9,480 nucleotides of DNA from Bacteroidales bacterium (lineage in GTDB: Bacteria; Bacteroidota; Bacteroidia; Bacteroidales; UBA4181). Below are positions 1 to 6,996 of the stretch, in pieces; the stretch's first letter is position 1; every line of letters starts with the position of its first letter. The notes below the pieces were generated by a model that did no database searches, was not told the origin of the DNA, and worked only from the letters and a program-made list of their open reading frames with translations. The stretch is from positions 1 to 9,480 of the forward strand of contig JAITTD010000020.1 in the NCBI GenBank assembly GCA_031287245.1, written 5' to 3'. The position numbers and the translations under genes were made by a program.

Positions 1-570
1 AAAAAGCAATATTTTATAGAAAGCGCCTACAATCAGGTATTGGTGCTTTCCGAACTGATACAGGATATGAGCCTGATTACCAAAATAGAAGAAGCGCCTC
101 AATCCTTCAAATTAGAAGCAGTGGACATGAAAAATTTGCTCGAAAACTTAAAAACCGACTTGGAAATTCCGCTTCGGGAAAAAAACATCCAAATGGAATG
201 GAACCTGCCCGAAAACGTCATCGTAAACGGCAACCGGAATTTGCTTTATTCCATTTTCCGCAACCTGACCGACAATGCCATCCGCTATGCCGGAACGAAC
301 GTAATCATCTCTATCAAAATGAATAATGAAGATAAAGATTTCTACTATTTCTCCTATTCCGACACCGGCACCGGCATCCCCGAAGAACAGCATCTGAGCC
401 GCCTGTTTGAGCGTTTTTACCGCATCAACGAGGGCAGAACAAGGGACACAGGCGGTTCGGGCTTGGGCTTATCCATTGTGAAAAATGCGATTGCTTTCCA
501 CAAGGGAACGATTGTCGCCAAAAATCGAGCCGGCGGCGGATTAGAATTTTTATTTGCGCTGAAAAAATAA
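1..570 (+). CDS. phoR: PhoR-like sensor histidine kinase, C-terminal part (5' end outside window)
   Basis: The reading frame is open from base 1, so the gene starts upstream of the window; 189 residues are visible. The first ~35 residues look like the second helix of a HisKA dimerisation domain (pattern LSELIQDMSLITKIE); the phospho-accepting histidine must lie just upstream and is not seen. An HATPase_c domain follows with all its boxes: N box FRNLTDNAIRYA (about 257-292), G1 box DTGTGIP (361-381), F box LFERFYR (about 400-423) and G2 box GGSGLGLSIVKN (about 451-486). The protein ends shortly after the last strand, as is usual. Known role of the family: autophosphorylation and phosphotransfer to a response regulator. 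The PhoR assignment is inferred from the general fold plus the adjacent phosphate porin and nearby pstS, both carrying a PhoB-like operator; a phoB gene would be expected just upstream. Another orthodox kinase of the same class is possible. Confidence 0.82.
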   Translation, partial: KKQYFIESAYNQVLVLSELIQDMSLITKIEEAPQSFKLEAVDMKNLLENLKTDLEIPLREKNIQMEWNLPENVIVNGNRNLLYSIFRNLTDNAIRYAGTNVIISIKMNNEDKDFYYFSYSDTGTGIPEEQHLSRLFERFYRINEGRTRDTGGSGLGLSIVKNAIAFHKGTIVAKNRAGGGLEFLFALKK

Positions 571-581
571 CAAGAAATTCG

Positions 582-639
582 GTTTAACCATTTTGTAACC
601 CAAACGCAGGTACAGTGTAACTTCGACACAATACTTTTG
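582..639 (+). promoter_or_regulatory. Pho-box-like operator and -7 element of the porin promoter
   Basis: Four 7-bp half-sites lie on an 11-bp period: GTTTAAC (582-588), TTGTAAC (593-599), a degenerate ACGCAGG (604-610) and GTGTAAC (615-621). Exactly 10 bp separate the last one from TACTTTTG (632-639), a match to the Bacteroidota -7 consensus TAnnTTTG. No TTG -33 element stands at the normal distance, as expected for an activator-dependent promoter. The layout (7-bp sites, 4-bp spacers, 10 bp before the core promoter) is that of E. coli PhoB boxes, although the half-site is TGTAAC-like rather than TGTCA-like. The upstream region of pstS repeats the same arrangement with the same spacings. Control by PhoB is inferred. 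Confidence 0.7.
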
Positions 640-681
640 CATCGTTCATAATTTTAAAAGTAATAATTAAAAAAACGATGT

Positions 682-1929
682 ATGAAGAAAAGTATCGTAT
701 TTTGGGGACTGTGCTTAGCCACAGCAGTATTTGCTCAAGAGGAAACAGCATTCACTCCTGTTGAGAAGTTGGAACAAAAGACGGACGCACTCGAAAGCGC
801 CGTCAAGAAGTTGCAGAAGTTCAATCTGTCGGGTTATGTGCAAACCCAGTATCAGTGGGGCGAGAAGGACGCTTCGATGAAGGTCGGTTCGGCAAACGGG
901 AACCCCGACGAGTCGTTCGGTCGCATTGGCGTTCGGCGCGGGCGCATCAAGTTCGTGTATGAGGAGGGCATTGTTTCCGCCACTTTTCAGCCCGATTTTA
1001 CCGAAAAAGGGATTGCATTCAAAGATGTTTTTTTGGCGGTGAAAGACCCATGGTGGGGCACAAGCGTGCTGAAAGCCGGTATTTTCGACCGTCCGTTTGG
1101 CAACGAAATCAGTTTTTCGTCCTCCCGCCGCGAATCGCCCGAACGTTCGACCATCTTCCAAACGCTCTTTCCCGAAGAGCGCGATTTGGGCGCATCCCTC
1201 ACCCTGCAAGCCGCCAAAACTTCGCCGTGGAATATCCTGAAATTGGAGGCGGGACTGTTTGCCGGTAACGGTATCAAGCAGGAAACCGACAGTCGTTTGG
1301 ATTTTATCGGGCACTTGTCTGTCGCCAAAGCAATCGGCAGCGATATGAAAATCAGCGGCGGCGTTTCCTATTATAACGGCGGCGTTTATCAGGGAACGGA
1401 AAATATTTATTCGATTGCCGGTAAAGAGTTTGTGCTGAACAACAACGTCGACAACAAAGGTAAATTTGCCAAACGGGAATACGTTGGCATCGACGCACAG
1501 TTTAGCGTTATGAGCACTTTGGGAATGACACAATTGAGAGGAGAATACTTGTTTGGCGAACAACCCGCCGCGAAAGGCAACAGCAAAAGCCCCAATGCGT
1601 CCGCTCTGCCTGCCACAGACACGTACAAGCGCAATTTTTCCGGCGGCTATGTTGTTTTTGTTCAGGATATTGGAGCGTTACCCTTCTCTGCCGTGCTGAA
1701 ATACGACTGGTATAATCCCAACACAAAAGTTTCCGGAAACGAAGATATTACGGATGGAGACATAGCAGTCAACACATTCGGTTTCGGACTTTTGTGGCGC
1801 ATCAACAATCACCTGAAATTAACGGCATTCTACGAAATCAACAAAAACGAAACGGCGGAAACGCTTGCGAAATTCAAGGAAGACCGCAAAGACAACCTGT
1901 TTACCTTGCGTTTGCAGTATAAATTCTAA
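682..1929 (+). CDS. Outer-membrane porin, phosphate-selective OprO/OprP family
   Basis: 415 residues. An N-terminal signal peptide (basic MKK, hydrophobic core, cleavage probably after AVFA before Q19) is followed by a short predicted coiled coil (about residues 27-47, VEKLEQKTDALESAVKKL), as found at the N-terminus of many trimeric porins. The rest is alternating amphipathic strand sequence typical of a beta-barrel, ending in Phe (YKF), the usual outer-membrane insertion signal. Family-like motifs include RIGVRRGRIKF, GIFDRPFGNE (PFGNE at 138-142), SSRRESPERS and EERDLGASL (about 165-172). Known role: diffusion of phosphate or polyphosphate across the outer membrane; substrate here is inferred. 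It stands alone between promoters, with a PhoB-like operator upstream and a PhoR-like kinase gene before it, which supports phosphate uptake. The start ATG at 682 is preferred to 678, which is in another frame. Arsenate or other anions could also pass. Confidence 0.85.
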   Translation: MKKSIVFWGLCLATAVFAQEETAFTPVEKLEQKTDALESAVKKLQKFNLSGYVQTQYQWGEKDASMKVGSANGNPDESFGRIGVRRGRIKFVYEEGIVSATFQPDFTEKGIAFKDVFLAVKDPWWGTSVLKAGIFDRPFGNEISFSSSRRESPERSTIFQTLFPEERDLGASLTLQAAKTSPWNILKLEAGLFAGNGIKQETDSRLDFIGHLSVAKAIGSDMKISGGVSYYNGGVYQGTENIYSIAGKEFVLNNNVDNKGKFAKREYVGIDAQFSVMSTLGMTQLRGEYLFGEQPAAKGNSKSPNASALPATDTYKRNFSGGYVVFVQDIGALPFSAVLKYDWYNPNTKVSGNEDITDGDIAVNTFGFGLLWRINNHLKLTAFYEINKNETAETLAKFKEDRKDNLFTLRLQYKF

Positions 1930-1963
1930 ACTGTCCATTGTGTTTGTTGCCATATCATTTTTT

Positions 1964-2002
1964 GCACGTGCTTGGAAATCTCGAAGATTTTACCTAATTT
2001 TG
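1964..2002 (+). promoter_or_regulatory. Promoter of the metal-efflux genes with adjacent palindrome
   Basis: TTGG at 1972-1975 and TAATTTTG at 1995-2002 match the Bacteroidota -33 and -7 elements with a 19-bp spacer. The perfect 8-bp palindrome GCACGTGC (1964-1971) abuts the -33 element and could be part of an operator. No TGTAAC-type Pho half-sites are seen here. Transcription would start at about 2009, leaving an A/T-rich leader of roughly 35 bases before the ATG at 2044. No Shine-Dalgarno sequence is seen. Confidence 0.6.
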
Positions 2003-2043
2003 CAAAAAAAATTATTGATGATAAATAAGATAATATATTTGCA

Positions 2044-3156
2044 ATGCAAAAAATAATTCTACCAATATGCCTGCTTGTATTTTATTCCTGTGGAAACAAA
2101 TCGGGCAATAATAAATTGGACAATACACAATACACCGTTGAAGGAGCGCAATTTATTATTCAGGAAAATTCTCCGGTATTGCAAAACCTAAAGTTCCAAA
2201 AAGTAGAATCTGAAGATTATCGCAGTATGTTTACCGCTTCGGGAACAGTGCGGGCTATCCCAACTCAATATGCTGAAATTGCCACTCCATTTGCTGGACG
2301 TATAGTCAAATCGTTTGTGCATCCCGGACAAAAAGTTTCCGTTGGCAGTCCGATTTTTGAACTCAGTTCGCCTACATTTTTTGAGATAGGCAAAACTTAT
2401 CATCAGGAAAAGGAAGAGATGGAATTGGCGCTCAAAAATCTGAATCGCGAAAAAGACCTGCTTAAAAATGATGTAGGCGTGGTAAAGGATGTAGAAGCGG
2501 CAGAAGCCAATTACGAACTCAAGAAAAAAGATTACGAACAGGCGCTTGCCGCCATTAAAGTCTATCAGATTGACCCTGACGACCGCTTATTCGGACAGCC
2601 GCTGATTGTGCGTTCGCCTATTGCGGGCGAGGTGCTCAAAAACGCTGTGGTGATGGGGCAATATATCCGGGAAGATGCCGACCCGCTTGTGATTGTTGCC
2701 GACCTCAATAAAGTGTGGGTAGTGGCTCACGTGAAGGAAAAAGACATTCATCAATTGCAAAATATTGCCGATGTTGAAATATCGTTGTCTGCCTTGCCGA
2801 ATAACGCCCCAGTGAAAGGCAAAATTTATTACGTCAGCGAAATGTTAGATGCGGAAACGCGCTCCGTAGAAGTTATCATCGAATGTGATAACCGCGACAG
2901 GCAAATAAAACCCTTTATGTATGCTGCCGTTAAAATAACTTCTGCTCCGGTTCGCGCGATTGTTATACCCAATGCTGCCGTATTGCAGGACGAAGACAAC
3001 CGTTATGTGGTAGTGAGCGAAGGACAAAACCGTTTCAGAAAAGCCAATGTGAAAATTATCGCAACAGACGAAAAACAAACCGTTGTGCAGTCGGGCATCA
3101 ACGCCGACGACACGATTGTTACGGAAGGAGCTTTTTATTTTATTGATATGCGTTGA
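2044..3156 (+). CDS. czcB: RND efflux membrane-fusion (adaptor) lipoprotein, CzcB/CusB-like
   Basis: 370 residues. The N-terminus is a lipoprotein signal ending in a lipobox-like FYSC, so Cys16 is the likely lipidated residue and the protein is anchored at the inner membrane facing the periplasm. The first lipoyl half is near residues 79-110 (IATPFAGRIVKSFVHPGQ, then ELSSP), followed by a charged helical hairpin (about 118-178). The second half starts at RSPIAGEV (about 190) and includes GQYI and VADLNKVWV. The beta-barrel and membrane-proximal domains follow, with the conserved VIPNAAVL segment. Family role: joins the RND pump to the outer-membrane channel and may pass metal to it. No His-rich or Met-rich metal-binding extension is visible, so substrate is not indicated. 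The pump gene follows after a 3-bp gap, so the two are surely cotranscribed. An in-frame TAA at 2026-2028 rules out a longer start. Confidence 0.9.
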   Translation: MQKIILPICLLVFYSCGNKSGNNKLDNTQYTVEGAQFIIQENSPVLQNLKFQKVESEDYRSMFTASGTVRAIPTQYAEIATPFAGRIVKSFVHPGQKVSVGSPIFELSSPTFFEIGKTYHQEKEEMELALKNLNREKDLLKNDVGVVKDVEAAEANYELKKKDYEQALAAIKVYQIDPDDRLFGQPLIVRSPIAGEVLKNAVVMGQYIREDADPLVIVADLNKVWVVAHVKEKDIHQLQNIADVEISLSALPNNAPVKGKIYYVSEMLDAETRSVEVIIECDNRDRQIKPFMYAAVKITSAPVRAIVIPNAAVLQDEDNRYVVVSEGQNRFRKANVKIIATDEKQTVVQSGINADDTIVTEGAFYFIDMR

Positions 3157-3159
3157 ATT

Positions 3160-6100
3160 ATGCTGAAAAAAATACTTCACATTGCGATACACAGGCGGGG
3201 CTTGATGCTTGCACTGTTTCTGTTTTTGGCGGCGGTCGGGTACTATTGCTGGACGCGGTTAGCCATTGATGCCTACCCCGATATTGCAGATACCACCGTT
3301 CAGATTGTAACGCAAGTGCCGGGACTGGCGGCAGAAGAAATAGAGCAGCAAATTAGCATTCCCATTGAACGTACCGTGAACGGATTGCCCGGAATGATTG
3401 TGATGCGCAGTAAAAACACATTCGGACTTTCCACCGTTATTTTGGTTTTCGACGATGGAGTGGAGGATTATTGGGCACGTCAACGAGTGCAGGAACGTCT
3501 GACAGGGCTGGAATTGCCCTACAACGCCGTTCCCGAACTCAATCCGCTGACTTCCCCCACAGGCGAAATATTCCGCTACATTATCGAAAGCGACCGCTTG
3601 GACTTGCGGGAATTGACCGACTTGCACAAATGGGTAATTATTCCGCGTTTAAAACAAATCACCGGCATTGCCGACGTGAGCAACTACGGCGGTATCACCA
3701 CACAATATCAGATAGAACTCGACCCGCGCAAATTGGAACAGTACAATATTACGTTGGCTGACATTGCCGAAAAAGTGGAGAAAAACAATGTCAATGCAGG
3801 CGGCAGTATGTTGCGCCACGGCGATTTAAATTATGTGATACGCGGTATCGGACTGGTCAAAAACCTTGAGGATTTGGGGCATATTGTTATCAAAACCGAA
3901 AACGGCGTTGCTATCTGTTTGAATGATATTGGTAAACTCAAATATGGCAATCTGGAACGCAAGGGCGTATTGGGTTTCAAAGACGATACGCGCGATTATT
4001 CCGATGGTGTGGAAGGTATTGTGCAACTGCTGCGGGGCAAAAATCCCTCGCTTGTGCTGGCAGAAGTCCACAAAGCAATTGACGAACTCAACAATGAGAT
4101 TCTGCCACAAGGCACTCGTATTCACCCGTTTATGGACAGAGCGGAATTGGTAAATACCACTTTGCATACCGTCGCTCACACCTTGCTGGAAGGGATGATA
4201 TTGGTGATATTGGTGCTGATTCTTTTTCTCGGCAGTTGGCGGGGCGCGTTGTTGGTGGCGCTCACTATTCCGTTTTCGCTGCTGATTGCTTTTATCCTGA
4301 TGCACATCTCCAATATTCCTGCAAACCTGCTTTCGTTGGGAGCCATTGACTTTGGAATTTTGGTGGACGGCGCGATTGTGATGATGGAAACAATCCTCAA
4401 AAAACGAGAACGAAATCCACAGGACGCGCTCACGGAATCGTCCATATTCGACCGCATTGTTGCCGTTGCCCGCCCTATTTTTTTCTCCACGCTTATCATT
4501 ATTACAGCGTATCTGCCGCTGTTTGCATTTGAACATATTGAGAAAAAACTGTTTACCCCGATGGCTTACACAGTGGGCTATGCCTTGCTTGGCGCGTTGG
4601 GAGTAGCACTTTTTTTGATACCGGGACTTGCTTTTGCCGCGTACAAAAAAACGCGAAAAGTGTATCACAATCGTTGGTTGGAGAAACTTACCGAAATCTA
4701 TAACCGTCAAACCGTCAAGTTATTAAACAAACCCAAACGGGTATTGATTCTGTTGATTGCTACATTAATTTTTGCCGGAATATTCAGTTACACCGTAGGA
4801 AAAGATTTTTTGCCTCCGTTGGACGAAGGCTCAATATGGATTCAGGTACAGTTGCCTGCGGGAATTTCCATAGAAAAAGCGAAAGAAATGGGCGCGGAAT
4901 TACGCAAAACGCTCAAACAATTCGATGAGGTTTCGTATGTGATGACGCAGGTGGGGCGCGATGACGAAGGCGCAGAAGCATTTTCGCTGTCGCACGTGGA
5001 ATGTGGCGTGGGATTGAAACCCTACCATACTTGGAAACGCGGCAAAACAAAAGCCGGTTTGATTGAAGAAATGTCGGAAAAACTGTCGTCTATGCCGGGC
5101 TATTCCGTAGGATTTTCGCAACCGATTATTGATATGGTGATGGATATGGTGGCAGGTGCGCACAGCGATTTGGCGTTGAAAATTTATGGGGAAAACATTA
5201 CGGAAACCCGCCATATTGCCGACCGTATCGCTGAAGTCCTGAAAAAAATACAGGGAGCAGAAGATGTTGCAGTTGATCAGGAACCGCCGCTACCGCAATT
5301 ACAGATTATCGCCGACCGCGAACGCATTGCTCAATACGCCCTGAACGTATCCGACGTAACCGAATTGATAGAACTCGCTATCGGCGGAACGGCTATTTCG
5401 CAAATTTATATCGGCAGCAAAAGTTACGATGTTACCTGCCGCTTTGGCGAAGAAAATCGTAATTCGCCCGAAAAAATCGGTAATTTAATGCTGACCAACG
5501 CTTTCGGCGCAAAAATTCCGCTTTTGCAAGTGGCAGAAATCAAAATGACAACCGGCGCAAGTACCATAACGCGCGAAATGAACAAACGTCACCTTACTGT
5601 CCGCGTCAATTTGCGAGGAGTGGACTTAACAGGTTTTCTGAAAAAAGCCAATCAGGAAATCAACCGGCAGGTAAATTACAATCACAACGAAATTTATCTC
5701 AAATGGGACGGGCAATTTGAAAACCAAAATCGCGCCTACAACCGTTTGGCAATCATTATTCCTTTGGCATTGGGCGTTATGCTGTTGCTGCTTTTCGGCG
5801 CATTCGGCACGTTCCGTCAGGCGGCGCTGATGATGTCGATTGTTCCGCTGGCGCTGTTTGGCGGAATGTTGGCGTTGAATGTTCGCGGAATGACGCTGAA
5901 CGTGTCGTCCGCCGTAGGTTTCATTGCCCTCATTGGCGTAGCCATTCAAAATGGAGTAATTATGCTTTCGCACATCAACAACCTGCGCAAAGACGGATGC
6001 GAACTCACACAGGCAGTAATAGACGGCACGCGCCACCGATTTCGCCCGATACTAATGACCGCCACAGTGGCTGTTCTCGGACTGCTGCCCGCATCCCTCA

Positions 6101-6249
6101 GCACAGGTATCGGTTCGGACGTGCAACGCCCGCTGGCAACGGTTATCGTTTACGGATTGCTTTTTGCCACCATTATTACGCTATATGTTTTGCCTTCCAT
6201 TTATTATATGGTGGAAAAAAAGGTGGAAAAGATTGATAGAAATGGGTAA
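3160..6249 (+). CDS. czcA: Heavy-metal efflux RND pump, CzcA/CusA family
   Basis: 1029 residues, the normal full length for the family. The N-terminus shows TM1 (about residues 14-33) and then the typical DAYPDIADTTVQIVTQVPG and IPIERTVNGLPG segments of the heavy-metal RND branch. Hydrophobic blocks near 345-500 and 870-1020 give the two groups of TM helices, separated by large periplasmic porter domains. TM4 carries DFGILVDGAIVMME, with D397, D403 and E410 spaced exactly like the proton-relay D402/D408/E415 of CzcA. Family role: proton-driven export of divalent or monovalent heavy metals from periplasm or cytoplasm. Substrate is not certain. The TM4 triad favours the CzcA type (Zn/Co/Cd), while the porter region carries a Met cluster (M659, M661, M663) and H612/E614/C615 that might suit softer metals. 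It follows the adaptor gene after 3 bp; the channel gene is separated from it by an unrelated AT-rich gene. Confidence 0.93.
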   Translation: MLKKILHIAIHRRGLMLALFLFLAAVGYYCWTRLAIDAYPDIADTTVQIVTQVPGLAAEEIEQQISIPIERTVNGLPGMIVMRSKNTFGLSTVILVFDDGVEDYWARQRVQERLTGLELPYNAVPELNPLTSPTGEIFRYIIESDRLDLRELTDLHKWVIIPRLKQITGIADVSNYGGITTQYQIELDPRKLEQYNITLADIAEKVEKNNVNAGGSMLRHGDLNYVIRGIGLVKNLEDLGHIVIKTENGVAICLNDIGKLKYGNLERKGVLGFKDDTRDYSDGVEGIVQLLRGKNPSLVLAEVHKAIDELNNEILPQGTRIHPFMDRAELVNTTLHTVAHTLLEGMILVILVLILFLGSWRGALLVALTIPFSLLIAFILMHISNIPANLLSLGAIDFGILVDGAIVMMETILKKRERNPQDALTESSIFDRIVAVARPIFFSTLIIITAYLPLFAFEHIEKKLFTPMAYTVGYALLGALGVALFLIPGLAFAAYKKTRKVYHNRWLEKLTEIYNRQTVKLLNKPKRVLILLIATLIFAGIFSYTVGKDFLPPLDEGSIWIQVQLPAGISIEKAKEMGAELRKTLKQFDEVSYVMTQVGRDDEGAEAFSLSHVECGVGLKPYHTWKRGKTKAGLIEEMSEKLSSMPGYSVGFSQPIIDMVMDMVAGAHSDLALKIYGENITETRHIADRIAEVLKKIQGAEDVAVDQEPPLPQLQIIADRERIAQYALNVSDVTELIELAIGGTAISQIYIGSKSYDVTCRFGEENRNSPEKIGNLMLTNAFGAKIPLLQVAEIKMTTGASTITREMNKRHLTVRVNLRGVDLTGFLKKANQEINRQVNYNHNEIYLKWDGQFENQNRAYNRLAIIIPLALGVMLLLLFGAFGTFRQAALMMSIVPLALFGGMLALNVRGMTLNVSSAVGFIALIGVAIQNGVIMLSHINNLRKDGCELTQAVIDGTRHRFRPILMTATVAVLGLLPASLSTGIGSDVQRPLATVIVYGLLFATIITLYVLPSIYYMVEKKVEKIDRNG

Positions 6250-6299
6250 TTTTGCAAGATAAAAAAATAAAAAGATAAAAAGATAAAAAAATAAAAAAA
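6247..6299 (+). promoter_or_regulatory. Candidate -7 element overlapping the czcA stop codon, and A-rich repeated leader
   Basis: TAATTTTG at 6247-6254 is a perfect match to the Bacteroidota -7 element, and its first three bases are the czcA stop codon. No convincing -33 element is seen at 19-20 bp, so promoter activity is uncertain. Bases 6256-6299 are almost only A with spaced GAT or T. The 16-mer GATAAAAAAATAAAAA occurs at 6258-6273 and again at 6282-6297. Such A-rich, unstructured leaders commonly stand in for a Shine-Dalgarno sequence in this phylum, so this tract may drive translation of the following gene. It could also be only a low-complexity junction left by the gain of that gene. 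Confidence 0.4.
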
Positions 6300-6926
6300 A
6301 TGACTAAACAAGAAAATTTAAGTGAGGCAAAAAAAAAGTTTTTCTATTTCTATGGTAGCCATTTTCATATGTGGCACGAAGGTGAAATAGATAAATATCA
6401 AAACTATAATATTTCTAAAGAACAAGAAAAAGAATGGCTGAAAGAAATATTTAACAATGATTTTGAAAAACTTGATATACATAATAATTTCACAATAATT
6501 TCTTTTGCTCATTGGATAGAACACCATAGTGCTATTGATTATTTACCAAAATTTCTTAATTTTATCGAAATAAAGATAGATGAGGTATCTAATCAATATG
6601 ATATGCTAATGTATGGGCAAACAGTTTTTAATATTGTATATGAATTATCACGGCAAAAGACCAAAAAGTTTTCAAAAAAATTGAGAATAAAATGTATTTA
6701 CCTCGCAGAAAAAATCAATGAAATAGCAAAAAATATGCAACTAATTGAATCCGTAAACATTGACGAGATTGTTCTGGATGGTTTAACTCCGCAAGTTTAT
6801 ATTCTTCGTAAAATAACTGAATTGGAAGTAAAGATAGATATAGCAAAAATCAATCTGCGGAAATCCATTAAATCTGAGTTATTCCGTCAAAACAGAACAA
6901 GTAGTGCGTGCAAAAAAACACTTTGA
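6300..6926 (+). CDS. AT-rich hypothetical protein between pump and channel genes
   Basis: 208 residues; I do not recognise the family. It is predicted soluble and largely helical, with no signal peptide and no membrane segment. It is rich in Lys, Ile, Asn and Glu. Two histidine-containing patches stand out: HFHMWH at residues 21-26, and H71 with H75-H76 in FAHWIEHH. A charged, coiled-coil-like C-terminal part (about 165-195) is followed by a basic tail. Base composition differs sharply from its neighbours: G+C in four counted 60-base lines is about 22-28%, against 55-57% in counted lines of the pump and channel genes. This suggests separate origin. It starts directly after an A-rich tract and contains an A9 run at 6329-6337 within codons 10-13. 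Its position splits the pump and channel genes, but nothing shows a role in metal efflux. A cargo or orphan immunity-like gene is possible, but that is only a guess. Confidence 0.7.
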   Translation: MTKQENLSEAKKKFFYFYGSHFHMWHEGEIDKYQNYNISKEQEKEWLKEIFNNDFEKLDIHNNFTIISFAHWIEHHSAIDYLPKFLNFIEIKIDEVSNQYDMLMYGQTVFNIVYELSRQKTKKFSKKLRIKCIYLAEKINEIAKNMQLIESVNIDEIVLDGLTPQVYILRKITELEVKIDIAKINLRKSIKSELFRQNRTSSACKKTL

Positions 6927-6930
6927 ATAT

Positions 6931-6962
6931 TTTGTTTATGTTGAAAACAAATAGTATATTTG
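6931..6962 (+). promoter_or_regulatory. Promoter of the outer-membrane channel gene
   Basis: TTTG at 6931-6934 and TATATTTG at 6955-6962 match the -33 and -7 elements of Bacteroidota with a 20-bp spacer. The predicted start lies about 28 bases before the ATG at 6997, with an A-rich leader. The channel gene can therefore be transcribed independently of the pump. GAATATTTT occurs at 6925-6933 and again at 6965-6973, on either side of the -7 element; its meaning is unclear. No Pho half-sites are seen. Confidence 0.65.
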
Positions 6963-6996
6963 AAGAATATTTTAATCGTAATGAAAATAAAAAACA

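Noticed and set aside
40..42. TTG as the start of the kinase fragment
   Set aside because: The frame is open back to base 1 and the residues before it (KKQYFIESAYNQVL) fit the HisKA helix, so the gene simply continues upstream.
715..1563. 282-codon open frame on the minus strand
   Set aside because: It lies fully inside the porin gene in antisense, and its translation has no recognisable domain; the porin has a signal peptide and family motifs.
2034..2041. TATATTTG as a -7 element for czcB
   Set aside because: It would start transcription inside the coding region, and the spacing to a TTG is poor (16 bp); the element at 1995-2002 fits better.
1865..2056. 63-codon plus-strand frame overlapping the porin end and the intergenic gap
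   Set aside because: Starts inside the porin in another frame and runs through a promoter; no sign of coding.
3305..3311. TTGTAAC inside czcA as a Pho half-site
   Set aside because: A single copy within coding sequence with no second site at 11 bp and no -7 element at the right distance.
3826..4710. 294-codon open frame on the minus strand
   Set aside because: Antisense to the well-supported RND pump, rich in His/Gln/Arg as expected for an antisense shadow, and without a plausible promoter.
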